The translations under genes and the position numbers were made by a program. This document shows positions 6,254 through 13,073 of a DNA stretch of 13,971 nucleotides, piece after piece. This stretch comes from Chloroflexota bacterium (GTDB lineage Bacteria > Chloroflexota > Anaerolineae > UBA1429), in assembly GCA_012513595.1 (NCBI GenBank), contig JAAZBY010000599.1:1-13971 (forward strand), given 5' to 3'. Under the pieces are notes generated by a model, which was not told the origin of the DNA, did no database searches, and was given only the letters and a program-made list of their open reading frames with translations. Position 1 is the stretch's first letter. Each line of letters begins with the position of its first letter.

Positions 6254-6631
6254 ATGGTAAAGAGAAACATCGTGCGCATCGACCAAGAACTCTGCAACGG
6301 CTGCGGGCTGTGCGTGACGCCCTGTGCCGAAGGGGCCATCGAGATCGTCAACGGCAAGGCGCAGGTCGTGAGCGAGGCCCTCTGCGACGGGGCCGGCTTT
6401 TGTTTGGCCGTCTGCCCGACGGGCGCCCTGACGGTGGAGACCCGCGAGGCCGAGGCCTTTGACGCGGCCGCCGCCGAGGAGCGCATGGCCGAGCGGGCCA
6501 CGATGACCATCACGCAGCACTGCTTCCACTGTAACGCCGGCGAGGACCAGGCCGTGCTGCTCCCCTGCCGCTCTCAGGGGCAGAGCCTGTGGGTGTGCAC
6601 CCGCTGCCTTCCGGCGCTGATCCACGGCTGA
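6254..6631 (+). CDS. Atypical ferredoxin-like protein with zinc-ribbon-like C-terminus
   Basis: A 125-residue iron-sulfur protein. The first cluster motif is complete (C14, C17, C20, C24 in CNGCGLCVTPC). In the second, CDGAGFCLAVCP, the position of the middle cysteine is alanine 47, leaving C44, C50 and C54. From memory, similar proteins in clostridia and relatives also have a C-D-G-x-G-x-C form, so this may be a family trait, not damage. After an acidic linker (65-82) comes a tail with C90, C93, C105, C115 and C118 (HCFHC...LPC...WVCTRCLPALIHG), which looks like a small zinc ribbon or an extra metal site. The ATG at 6254 has no close strong ribosome-binding site (GAGAGG lies about 11 nt upstream). 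The next gene follows after 13 nt. It may pass electrons to the flavodiiron protein or act as a redox sensor. Confidence 0.9.
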   Translation: MVKRNIVRIDQELCNGCGLCVTPCAEGAIEIVNGKAQVVSEALCDGAGFCLAVCPTGALTVETREAEAFDAAAAEERMAERATMTITQHCFHCNAGEDQAVLLPCRSQGQSLWVCTRCLPALIHG

Positions 6632-6644
6632 TCGGCGGATAGCG

Positions 6645-7415
6645 ATGACCGACGCAACGCGATTCTACGACGCTCTGAGCGCCAACTATGACGTGTTTGT
6701 TGACTGGCCGGCCCGGCTGGCCTATGAACTCCCCTGGTTGGAGGAGCAGCTCCGCCTGGCCGGGGCGCGCCGCGTGCTGGACGTGGCCTGCGGGACGGGC
6801 CAGCACGCCCTGGCCCTGGCCGAGAGGGGTCTTGAGGTCACGGGAGTCGACATCAGCCCGGCCATGGTCGCCCGCGCCAAGGAAGAGGCCGCCCGCCGCG
6901 GGGCTGCGGCCCGCTTCGAGGTGTTGGGCTTTGGCGGCCTGGCCGCGGGCCTGCCCGAGCGCTTTGACGCACTCCTGTGCCTGGGGAACTCGATCCCGCA
7001 CCTGGTCGACGCGGCCGCCCTGGCGGCAGGCCTGGCGGATTTCCGCCAGGTGTTGCGGCCCGGGGGCTTGGTGATCCTGCAGCAGCGCAACTTTGACCGG
7101 GTGCTGGCCCGGCAGGAGCGCTACATGCCGCCGCAGGCCGCCCGCCGCGGCGACGATGAGTGGCTGTTCGTCCGCTTTTACGATTTCGAGGGTGCCGATC
7201 TGCGCTTCAACCTGTTGCGCCATCATCGGCACGGCCGTGCCCCCTGGGAATGGCATGCCGAGCAGACCCGCCTGCGGGCCTGGCAGCACGCCGAGCTGAC
7301 GGCCGCCCTGGCCGACGCCGGCTTCCGCGGGTTGCAGGCCTATGGAAACCTCGCCGGCGAGCCGTTCGATCCCGCGCAGAGCAGCGACCTGGTCCTGGTG
7401 GCGGCCAGCGCCTGA
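6645..7415 (+). CDS. Class I SAM-dependent methyltransferase
   Basis: A 256-residue soluble methyltransferase. Motif I is VLDVACGTGQHA (44-55), followed by the acidic strand end GVDIS (67-71), the GNSIPHL segment (114-120) at the active-site edge and RPGGLVILQ (138-146). The FYDALSANYDVF start and the GNSIPHL segment resemble the glycine/sarcosine N-methyltransferase-like and Methyltransf_25 groups, but the substrate cannot be told. It begins 13 nt after the second ferredoxin gene and is probably the last gene of the stress operon. The ribosome-binding site is weak (CGGAT). It ends 34 nt before the stop of the convergent lipoprotein gene, and I see no clear terminator in that gap. Confidence 0.9.
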   Translation: MTDATRFYDALSANYDVFVDWPARLAYELPWLEEQLRLAGARRVLDVACGTGQHALALAERGLEVTGVDISPAMVARAKEEAARRGAAARFEVLGFGGLAAGLPERFDALLCLGNSIPHLVDAAALAAGLADFRQVLRPGGLVILQQRNFDRVLARQERYMPPQAARRGDDEWLFVRFYDFEGADLRFNLLRHHRHGRAPWEWHAEQTRLRAWQHAELTAALADAGFRGLQAYGNLAGEPFDPAQSSDLVLVAASA

Positions 7416-7449
7416 CCTGGGACTGTCCGGTTGGTGCCCGGGCCCGCCC

Positions 7450-8952
7450 CTACCGGCAGCGGACGGCCAGCGCCGCGTCGGCCAGGGAGGCCGCCCGGGT
7501 CAGTGCGTTTTCCGGGGAGGCGCTGCCGTCGCGCACGGCGAGCAGAGCCTCGAGGAGATAGTCCTCCACCTCGCCCAGGCAAGAGATGGCCGGCGCTGGG
7601 ACGCCGCGGGGCGCCAGCCGTTCCACCTGCTGGCGCAGCACCGGCGAGCGGGCGTACTGGTCGGCCAGGAGCACCCCCGCCGAGGTCCGCACCGGTAGGT
7701 ACCCGACCCGGCCCCAGGCAGCGGCCTGGCGGGGCTCGCTGAGGAAGCGGATCAGCAGCCAGGCGGCGGTCTCGTGCAGCGTGTCGGTGCGCAGGCCAAA
7801 CAGGGCGCTGCCCGTCAGCAGAGTGGCGCCATCGGTGCCCTCTTCCCCGGGCAGTGGCTCCTGCCCCCAGGCTGCCACCCCCTGCTCCGCCCCGGCGACG
7901 AGGCGGTGCAACTCTGCTGTAACCCCCGTACTGCCGATCAGGAGCGCCACGTGCCCCTCAGCGAAGGCCTGCAGCGCCTCCTGATCGGTGGCGTATTCGC
8001 GGGCCGCCCCCGCCGCGCGCAGCCGCGCCAGGAGGGCCAGCGCCTCCGCCCCTGCGGGGGTGGCAAAGGCCGCACGGTCGCCGTCCTCGCTGAGCAGCGG
8101 CACGCCCCGGCCGGTGAACCAGGCCGCCACCAGCCGCCCCGAGGGGACGTACCCATACCCGACCTGGCCGGTCGAGGCCGCCACGGCAAGGCAGGCGTCC
8201 TCGAACTCCGCCCAGGTGCGGGGAGGGGCGGCGCGACCGGCCTGCTCCAGCAGGTCCTGGTTGTACCAGAGGCCCGTGGCGCTCAGCGCGAACGGCAGCG
8301 CGTAGCGCTGTGCCCCGTTCTGGAACAGCAGGCCCAAGCGGCGCGCGCCGGGCAAGAGGTCCTCCCACGAGGCGGCCGCCAGCCCCAGCTCCGGGTCTGA
8401 CAGGAAGGGGTCCAGCGGCGCCACCGCTCCCTTGCCCACATACTCGGCCAGGGCCTCCGGCGGAGACATGGCCAGGTCTGGCCAGACCTCCTCGGCGATA
8501 GCCAGGAGCATGGCGCGGTGCAGGAGGGCGGGGCTCCCGACGAAGGTCGCCTCTACGCTGATCTGGGGATAGATCTGCTCGAACTCGGCAATCTGCGCAG
8601 CGAGGAGCCCCCCCGCTGGGCTGGCCGGCTCCAGGCTGTGCCAGAAGGTGATCGATACGCCGCTGCCCAGGACGTCCGGCGGTTCGGGAGAGCCCTGTGG
8701 CGTGGGGCCCGGCAGCGGCGTCAGCGTCGCCGGAAGCGTCGCCGGCTCGGGGGGGTGCGCGGTGGGCGTGGGCAGGGGTGAGGGCACCCGCGTGGGGGCC
8801 GTGGTGGGCAGCCGAGTGGGCGGAACGGCGGGCCATAGCGTGGCTGCGGGGATGGGGTCGGGCACCGCTACGGGGGCCAGCCATCCGCAACCGGCCGCGA
8901 GGAGCAACACCGCGGCGCAGATGACCAGAACCCTGGGGTGCCTTCGGAACAT
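7450..8952 (-). CDS. Extracellular solute-binding lipoprotein (family 1, sugar ABC type), orphan
   Basis: A 500-residue lipoprotein. The N-terminus MFRRHPRVLVICAAVLLLAAGC has a charged start, a hydrophobic core and a lipobox LAAG-C with the lipid-bearing Cys at 22. Residues 23-95 are a long Pro/Thr/Ala-rich tether, common in Chloroflexota lipoproteins. The binding domain starts near SITFWHSLEP (100) and shows family 1 features: EFEQIYPQISVEATF, PDLAMSPPEALAEYVGKGAVAPLDPFL, YALPFALSATGLWYNQDLLEQAG, FAEGHVALLIGSTG and AAWLLIRFLSEP. I chose the ATG at 8952 because GGAG lies 6 nt upstream and the signal peptide is normal; an ATG at 9009 would add 19 Arg-rich residues. There are no permease or ATPase genes next to it, so its partners are elsewhere. 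Carbohydrate binding is a family-level guess. Confidence 0.9.
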   Translation of the reverse strand: MFRRHPRVLVICAAVLLLAAGCGWLAPVAVPDPIPAATLWPAVPPTRLPTTAPTRVPSPLPTPTAHPPEPATLPATLTPLPGPTPQGSPEPPDVLGSGVSITFWHSLEPASPAGGLLAAQIAEFEQIYPQISVEATFVGSPALLHRAMLLAIAEEVWPDLAMSPPEALAEYVGKGAVAPLDPFLSDPELGLAAASWEDLLPGARRLGLLFQNGAQRYALPFALSATGLWYNQDLLEQAGRAAPPRTWAEFEDACLAVAASTGQVGYGYVPSGRLVAAWFTGRGVPLLSEDGDRAAFATPAGAEALALLARLRAAGAAREYATDQEALQAFAEGHVALLIGSTGVTAELHRLVAGAEQGVAAWGQEPLPGEEGTDGATLLTGSALFGLRTDTLHETAAWLLIRFLSEPRQAAAWGRVGYLPVRTSAGVLLADQYARSPVLRQQVERLAPRGVPAPAISCLGEVEDYLLEALLAVRDGSASPENALTRAASLADAALAVRCR

Positions 8953-9008
8953 GACCAACTCCAGCAGTCTCGCGGGCCGGCGGACGCGGCGCCGAGGCCG
9001 GCCGATCA

Positions 9009-9037
9009 TTGACTTGGCCAGGGGCCACCGCTATACT
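9009..9037 (+). promoter_or_regulatory. Sigma-70 promoter of the AEC permease with inverted repeat in the spacer
   Basis: TTGACT (9009-9014), a 17-nt spacer and TATACT (9032-9037) form a near-consensus promoter, with a predicted start near 9044 and a leader of about 28 nt. Inside the spacer, TGGCC (9015-9019) and GGCCA (9023-9027) are inverted copies with a 3-nt centre, a possible operator. Confidence 0.7.
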
Positions 9038-9071
9038 CCCCCGTCGCTACGAAGCCTAGGGAGCAAGAGAC

Positions 9072-10016
9072 GTGACCCTTCTGACCTTTGCCGAACCCTT
9101 TCTGGTGCTCTTTGCGCTCATCGCCGTGGGCGCGCTGGTGGCTCGCCTGAAGATCATGGACCGGGAGGGCGTTGCCCAGGTCTCGGCGCTGGTGGTCAAC
9201 ATCACGCTGCCGGCGGCCATCTTTTCGGCCGTAGCGACCGACCTCTCGCTGGAAGCGCTGACCTCGGTGCCGCTCATCCTGGCCCTGGGCGTGGGGCTCG
9301 GGGCAGCCACCTGGGGGCTCGGGCACCTCGTGGCGCGCCGGCTGGCCCTGGACGACGCCCGCCGGCCGGTGTACGCCTTTGCGGCGGGGTGCACGAATAC
9401 CGGCTTCCTGGGCATCCCGCTGGCGGGCGCGCTGCTGGGCCCGGGCGCCATCGTGACGGCGGTGCTTTACGATTTTACCACGACCATCAACATCTTTACA
9501 TTCGGGGTTGCTGCGCTGGACCGCTCATCCTCGCGGCTGGCGCTGGGCCGCCTGCTGCGGAACCTCCTGAACCCCATGTTCCTGGCCCTGGTACTCGGCG
9601 TGGGCTGGGCGGCAACCGGGCTGCGCCTCCCCTCACCGCTGGAGCGCCTGCTCGGCCTGACGGGCAACGCCACTACGCCTATGGCGATGATGGCCCTGGG
9701 GCACATGCTCTACTCGGCGCGCGGCGAGGCCCCGGTTCCCGTGGCGCAGTGGGCCTCGCTGAGCGCCATTCGCCTCGCCCTGGCGCCCCTCCTGATGCTG
9801 GGCGCCGTCTGGTGGCTGCCCCTGCCCGAGGAGGCCAAGGCCGTCTGCGTCCTGCAGGCTGCCATGCCCACGGCCATGCTGACGGCCATCCTCGCGCAGC
9901 AGCACGGGGCGGACCATCACTTTGGCGTCAGGGCTGCCTTTGCCACCACGGTCCTGTCGTTGGGCAGCCTGCCCCTGGTGGCCTGGGGGGTGGCGCGGGC
10001 CTTTGGCGGGGGGTAG
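9072..10016 (+). CDS. AEC-family permease (auxin efflux carrier / malate permease type)
   Basis: A 314-residue inner-membrane transporter with about ten hydrophobic segments, the usual AEC size. Family motifs are NITLPA (43-48), GCTNTGFLGIPLAGA (106-120), the unwound-helix region NATTPMAMMALG (199-210) and MPTAMLTAILAQQHGAD (265-281). Bacterial members carry organic acids such as malate or malonate, or are of unknown substrate. The name 'auxin efflux' reflects only the plant relatives. The start is a GTG at 9072 with AGGGAG about 8 nt upstream, and the N-terminus (LLTFAEPFLVLFALIAVGAL) fits the family. It is divergent from the lipoprotein gene and convergent with rsmE, which ends 11 nt away. 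It appears to be a single-gene transcript. Function by family is solid; the substrate is not predicted. Confidence 0.92.
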   Translation: MTLLTFAEPFLVLFALIAVGALVARLKIMDREGVAQVSALVVNITLPAAIFSAVATDLSLEALTSVPLILALGVGLGAATWGLGHLVARRLALDDARRPVYAFAAGCTNTGFLGIPLAGALLGPGAIVTAVLYDFTTTINIFTFGVAALDRSSSRLALGRLLRNLLNPMFLALVLGVGWAATGLRLPSPLERLLGLTGNATTPMAMMALGHMLYSARGEAPVPVAQWASLSAIRLALAPLLMLGAVWWLPLPEEAKAVCVLQAAMPTAMLTAILAQQHGADHHFGVRAAFATTVLSLGSLPLVAWGVARAFGGG

Positions 10017-10027
10017 CCGTCCCGTGG

Positions 10028-10795
10028 TCAGGGCCGGGCGGAGCCCTCTCCCAGCGCGTAGAGGACGATGGCCAGGGCGGCCAGGGCGGCCGTCTCCACG
10101 CGCAGAATGCGCGGGCCCAGCGACACGAGCGCCAGCCCCTGCTGGCGGGCCAGGGCGACCTCTTCGGGCGCAAAGCCGCCCTCCGGACCGATGATCAGGC
10201 GCACCTCGTGCGGCGGCGCCCCGTGCCAGGGGCGCAGGGCCTCTTCCAGGGAGAGTTGCTGCTCTCCCTCGTAGGGCATCAGCGCTAGGACCCCCGCGGG
10301 CGGCGGAAGGCAGGCCTCATCAAAGCCCGCCACCGGCAGCACCTGCGGCAGGCGCGTGCGCCCGGATTGCTCGGCAGCCTCGGTGACGATGCGCTGCCAG
10401 CGCGCGACCTTCCCGGCGGACGTTCGTTCCTCGGGCCGCACGTCGCTGAACCGGGTGACCAGCGGCACAAAGGCGGCGGCGCCCAGCTCGGTGCCCTTTT
10501 GCAGGATCCAGTCGAACTTGCGATGTTTGGGCAGGGCCTGGTAGAGCGTCAGCCGCAGGCGCGGCTCCACGTCGGGGAGGGAGCGGTCCAGGAGGCGCAC
10601 CGTCCCCTCGCGCCCCGTGAGGGCCGTGATCTCGGCCTGGCAGGCCCAGCCCGAGTCGTCGAGGAGTTCGATCTGCTCGCCCGGGCGGGCCCGCAGGACG
10701 CGGCCCAGCTGCCGGGTGATGTCTTTGGGCAGCGGAATGATATCGCCCGGGGCGCGATCGCGCAGTACCTCGGGGGGCACGAAGAAGCGGTGCAT
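10028..10795 (-). CDS. rsmE: 16S rRNA (uracil-1498-N3)-methyltransferase RsmE
   Basis: A 255-residue SPOUT-fold methyltransferase that modifies U1498 of 16S rRNA in the decoding region of the 30S subunit. Residues 1-72 form the PUA-like RNA-binding domain (MHRFFVPPE, ITRQLGRVLRARPGEQIELLDDSG). The catalytic domain has KHRKFDWILQKGTELGA (90-106), EQSGR (142-146), the SAM-knot motifs LIIGPEGGFAPEEV (200-213) and LGPRILRVETAALAAL (226-241). All of these match the family. I start it at the ATG at 10795, which gives the canonical MHRFFVP N-terminus and lies 5 nt after the prmA stop; a longer frame upstream would overlap prmA. The prmA-rsmE pairing is common in Firmicutes and Chloroflexota and suggests a shared mRNA from the dnaJ promoter. 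Confidence 0.97.
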   Translation of the reverse strand: MHRFFVPPEVLRDRAPGDIIPLPKDITRQLGRVLRARPGEQIELLDDSGWACQAEITALTGREGTVRLLDRSLPDVEPRLRLTLYQALPKHRKFDWILQKGTELGAAAFVPLVTRFSDVRPEERTSAGKVARWQRIVTEAAEQSGRTRLPQVLPVAGFDEACLPPPAGVLALMPYEGEQQLSLEEALRPWHGAPPHEVRLIIGPEGGFAPEEVALARQQGLALVSLGPRILRVETAALAALAIVLYALGEGSARP

Positions 10796-10800
10796 AGGGC

Positions 10801-11733
10801 TCAGTCCTGGTTTGCGGCGCGCTGGGCGATGACGGCCACCCATTCCTCCTCGCGCGGACGCTCAGTTACGGTCAGCCCCGCCCCGGTGAGCGCCTCGGCG
10901 ACCATGTCGCCCTTTTGGGCCAAGATTCCCGAGGTGACCAGCGTCCCGCCGGGGGCCAGCTCGCGGGCCAGGGCGGGGGCCATGGCGACGATGACCTCGG
11001 CCAGGATGTTGGCCAGGATGAGGTCATAGCCACTCGGAGAGACCTGGGCGGCCAGGGGTGAGCGCTCCTCGTTGCGCAGCGTGCCGTGGGCCACGGTGAT
11101 GGCCTGCGCCACGTCGTTCAGGGCCACGTTGTCCTGGGCGACCTCCACGGCCAGGGGGTCCATGTCCAGGGCCAGGATCGGGCCGCAGCCCAGCAGGGCG
11201 GCGCCGATGGCCAGGATGCCCGAACCGGTGCCCACGTCGAGCACGCGCGCGCCAGGGCGCGCCAACGTCTCCGCGGCCCGTAGACACAGGCGCGTAGTGG
11301 CGTGCAGGCCGGTGCCAAAGGCCATGCCCGGGTCGAGCAGGATGATGCTTTCGCCGGGTTGCGGCGCGTATTCCTGCCAGGTGGGCACGATGACAAAGCG
11401 CTCGCCGATGTGCTGCGGCTTAAAGTACTGCTTCCACGACTCGGCCCAGTCCTCCGGCTCCAGCACCCGTAAGCGCGGCTCCGAGATATTGCTGGAACGG
11501 CTGAGGAGCAGGAGCGCCACCTCTAGCTTTTGCTGGGTGTCCACGTCCTGTACGGGCAGAAAGCCCTTGACGGTGACTCGCCCGCCCCGTTCGCAGTCGG
11601 CGCGCCCGAGGTAGTCCTCGACGACGGCGCCGCCGGCGCAGTGCCGGCCCAACAGGTTCACCAGGTCGTCGACGGCGTTGCGGTCGGCCTCGACGCTGAT
11701 CTCGACCCAGCGTTCCTCACGTTTCTTGGCCAT
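10801..11733 (-). CDS. prmA: Ribosomal protein L11 methyltransferase PrmA
   Basis: A 310-residue enzyme that trimethylates ribosomal protein L11 using SAM. Residues 8-90 are the substrate-recognition domain (RWVEISVEADRNAVDDLVNLL), followed by EPEDWAESWKQYFKP (92-106). The catalytic domain carries the family signature LLDPGMAFGTGLHATTRLCL (132-151), motif I VLDVGTGSGILAIGAAL (164-180), ALDMDP (188-193) and DLILANILAEVI (237-248). Its ATG directly abuts the TAG stop of dnaJ (no spacing), and the GGGGA within the dnaJ end can serve as ribosome-binding site, so translational coupling is likely. Nothing is unusual in length or motifs. Confidence 0.97.
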   Translation of the reverse strand: MAKKREERWVEISVEADRNAVDDLVNLLGRHCAGGAVVEDYLGRADCERGGRVTVKGFLPVQDVDTQQKLEVALLLLSRSSNISEPRLRVLEPEDWAESWKQYFKPQHIGERFVIVPTWQEYAPQPGESIILLDPGMAFGTGLHATTRLCLRAAETLARPGARVLDVGTGSGILAIGAALLGCGPILALDMDPLAVEVAQDNVALNDVAQAITVAHGTLRNEERSPLAAQVSPSGYDLILANILAEVIVAMAPALARELAPGGTLVTSGILAQKGDMVAEALTGAGLTVTERPREEEWVAVIAQRAANQD

Positions 11734-12861
11734 CTAGATCCCCAGTGCTTCTCGAACGCGATCCATGAAGCTCTTTTCGCCCTGGGGGATCACTTCCTTC
11801 CCCAGGCTGGCACCCAACTCGGCGAACAGCTTTTTCTGCTGTGCATCCAGGCTGGTAGGAATGGCGACGTTGACGATCACCAACTGGTCGCCGCGCCCCG
11901 AGGACTGGATGCGCGGCACTCCCCGACCCCGGAGCCGGAATACGGCGCCGGTCTGCGTCCCAGCAGGGATGGTCAGTTTCTGCTCCCCATCGAGGGTGGG
12001 CACGGTGATCTCGTCACCCAGGGCGGCCTGGGCGACGTTGATGTTCATGTGCAGGAGGATGTCCACGTCGCGCCGCTGAAAGTAGGCGTGTTCCTTGACG
12101 TGCAGGACGACGTAGAGGTTGCCCGCCGGCCCGCCGTAAGAGCCCGCCTCGCCCTCACTGGTGAGGCGGATGCGGTTGCCGTCATCCACGCCGGCCGGCA
12201 CCGAAACCGACAGCGTGCGCGGACGCTCGATGCGTTGCTGCCCGTGGCACACCGAGCAAGGCGTGACGACGATCTCCCCGCGGCCGTTGCAGCGGGGACA
12301 GGTGGTGACGTTGATGAACGAGCCAAAGATCGACTGCTGGGCACGGCGGATCTGGCCGGTGCCGTTGCATTCCGGGCAGCGGGTGGGCGAGGTGCCCGGC
12401 TCGGCGCCGCTCCCGTGGCACTCCGGGCAGACCTCCAGACGAGACACCGAGATGTCCTTCTCGGTGCCAAAGACGGCCTCCTCGAAGGTGATCTCCAGAT
12501 CGTAGCGCAGGTCGGCGCCCCGGCGCGGCCCCTGGCGCGCCGAAGTGCGCATGCCAAAGCCGCCAAAGAGGTCCTCAAAGATGTCACCGAACCCACCGAA
12601 TCCGCCGAACCCGGCACCGCCCATGTCGGTCTGGTTCAGGCCCGCGTGGCCAAAGCGATCGTAGACGGACCTCTTGTCGTCGTCGTTGAGGACCTGGTAG
12701 GCCTCGTTGATCTCTTTGAAGCGGTTCTCCGCGTCGGGTTCCTTGTTGACGTCGGGGTGGCACTGGCGCGCCAGCCGGCGGTAGGCGGTGCGGATGTCAT
12801 CCTTTCCAGCATCGCGCGGGATGCCGAGGATCTCATAGTAGTCGCGTTTGGTAGGGCTCAT
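11734..12861 (-). CDS. dnaJ: Chaperone DnaJ (Hsp40)
   Basis: A 375-residue class I J-protein, co-chaperone of DnaK. The J domain (1-70) has the HPD motif at 35-37. A Gly/Phe-rich linker follows at 81-104 ([23 protein letters not shown]). Four zinc-binding repeats are at C145/C148, C162/C165, C188/C191 and C202/C205; the fourth, CSVCHGQQR, lacks the last Gly of CxxCxGxG, a mild change. The C-terminal substrate-binding domains end in [11 protein letters not shown]. The ATG has GGGAG about 10 nt upstream. It has its own promoter (12901-12929) 212 bp after dnaK and is directly followed by prmA. Confidence 0.98.
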   Translation of the reverse strand: MSPTKRDYYEILGIPRDAGKDDIRTAYRRLARQCHPDVNKEPDAENRFKEINEAYQVLNDDDKRSVYDRFGHAGLNQTDMGGAGFGGFGGFGDIFEDLFGGFGMRTSARQGPRRGADLRYDLEITFEEAVFGTEKDISVSRLEVCPECHGSGAEPGTSPTRCPECNGTGQIRRAQQSIFGSFINVTTCPRCNGRGEIVVTPCSVCHGQQRIERPRTLSVSVPAGVDDGNRIRLTSEGEAGSYGGPAGNLYVVLHVKEHAYFQRRDVDILLHMNINVAQAALGDEITVPTLDGEQKLTIPAGTQTGAVFRLRGRGVPRIQSSGRGDQLVIVNVAIPTSLDAQQKKLFAELGASLGKEVIPQGEKSFMDRVREALGI

Positions 12862-12900
12862 GCGCTGGACTGCTCCCAGGACTCTTATTCATGCCAAAAA

Positions 12901-12929
12901 AGTGTACCCCTAACGGCGGGCTCGGTCAA
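12901..12929 (-). promoter_or_regulatory. Sigma-70 promoter for dnaJ-prmA-rsmE
   Basis: On the minus strand, TTGACC (12929-12924), a 17-nt spacer and TACACT (12906-12901) make a strong housekeeping promoter. The predicted start near 12894 gives a leader of about 33 nt before the dnaJ ATG. No CIRCE element is visible here. Confidence 0.7.
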
Positions 12930-12991
12930 AGTTGCAGGTTGCTGGCAGGTGCCTCACAGGGCAGGGGTGATACGGCGAGCACACGGCCCCC

Positions 12992-13016
12992 GGCGCCCCA
13001 CGTCACCCGGGGCGCC
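12992..13016 (-). terminator. Second hairpin of the dnaK-dnaJ gap
   Basis: GGCGCCCC (12992-12999) and GGGGCGCC (13009-13016) form an 8-bp GC stem with a 9-nt loop, just after the longer hairpin at 13021-13055 in the direction of transcription. There is no T tract after it, so termination is uncertain; 3'-end protection is an alternative. Confidence 0.4.
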
Positions 13017-13020
13017 ATGC

Positions 13021-13055
13021 AGAGAGGCCAGGGAGCGCCGCTCCCTGGCCTCTCT
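13021..13055 (-). terminator. Long perfect hairpin after dnaK (terminator or mRNA stabiliser)
   Basis: Arms 13021-13036 (AGAGAGGCCAGGGAGC) and 13040-13055 are perfect 16-nt inverted copies with a 3-nt loop. The hairpin begins 18 nt after the dnaK stop codon. Such a stem fits the 3' end of the dnaK mRNA, but the T tract of a classical intrinsic terminator is missing. Confidence 0.6.
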
Positions 13056-13073
13056 CGTCGGGCAGTTGCGAGC

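Noticed and set aside
7416..7449. Bidirectional terminator between the methyltransferase and lipoprotein genes
   Set aside because: The gap is GC-rich with only short symmetric runs and no T tract on either strand; no stem convincing enough to annotate.
8953..9009. Earlier ATG that would lengthen the solute-binding lipoprotein by 19 residues
   Set aside because: The extension is Arg-rich and would place a charged stretch before a normal signal peptide; the ATG at 8952 has GGAG at good spacing.
10796..10843. Longer start for rsmE overlapping prmA
   Set aside because: The family N-terminus MHRFFVP begins exactly at 10795, and the extension would overlap the end of prmA.
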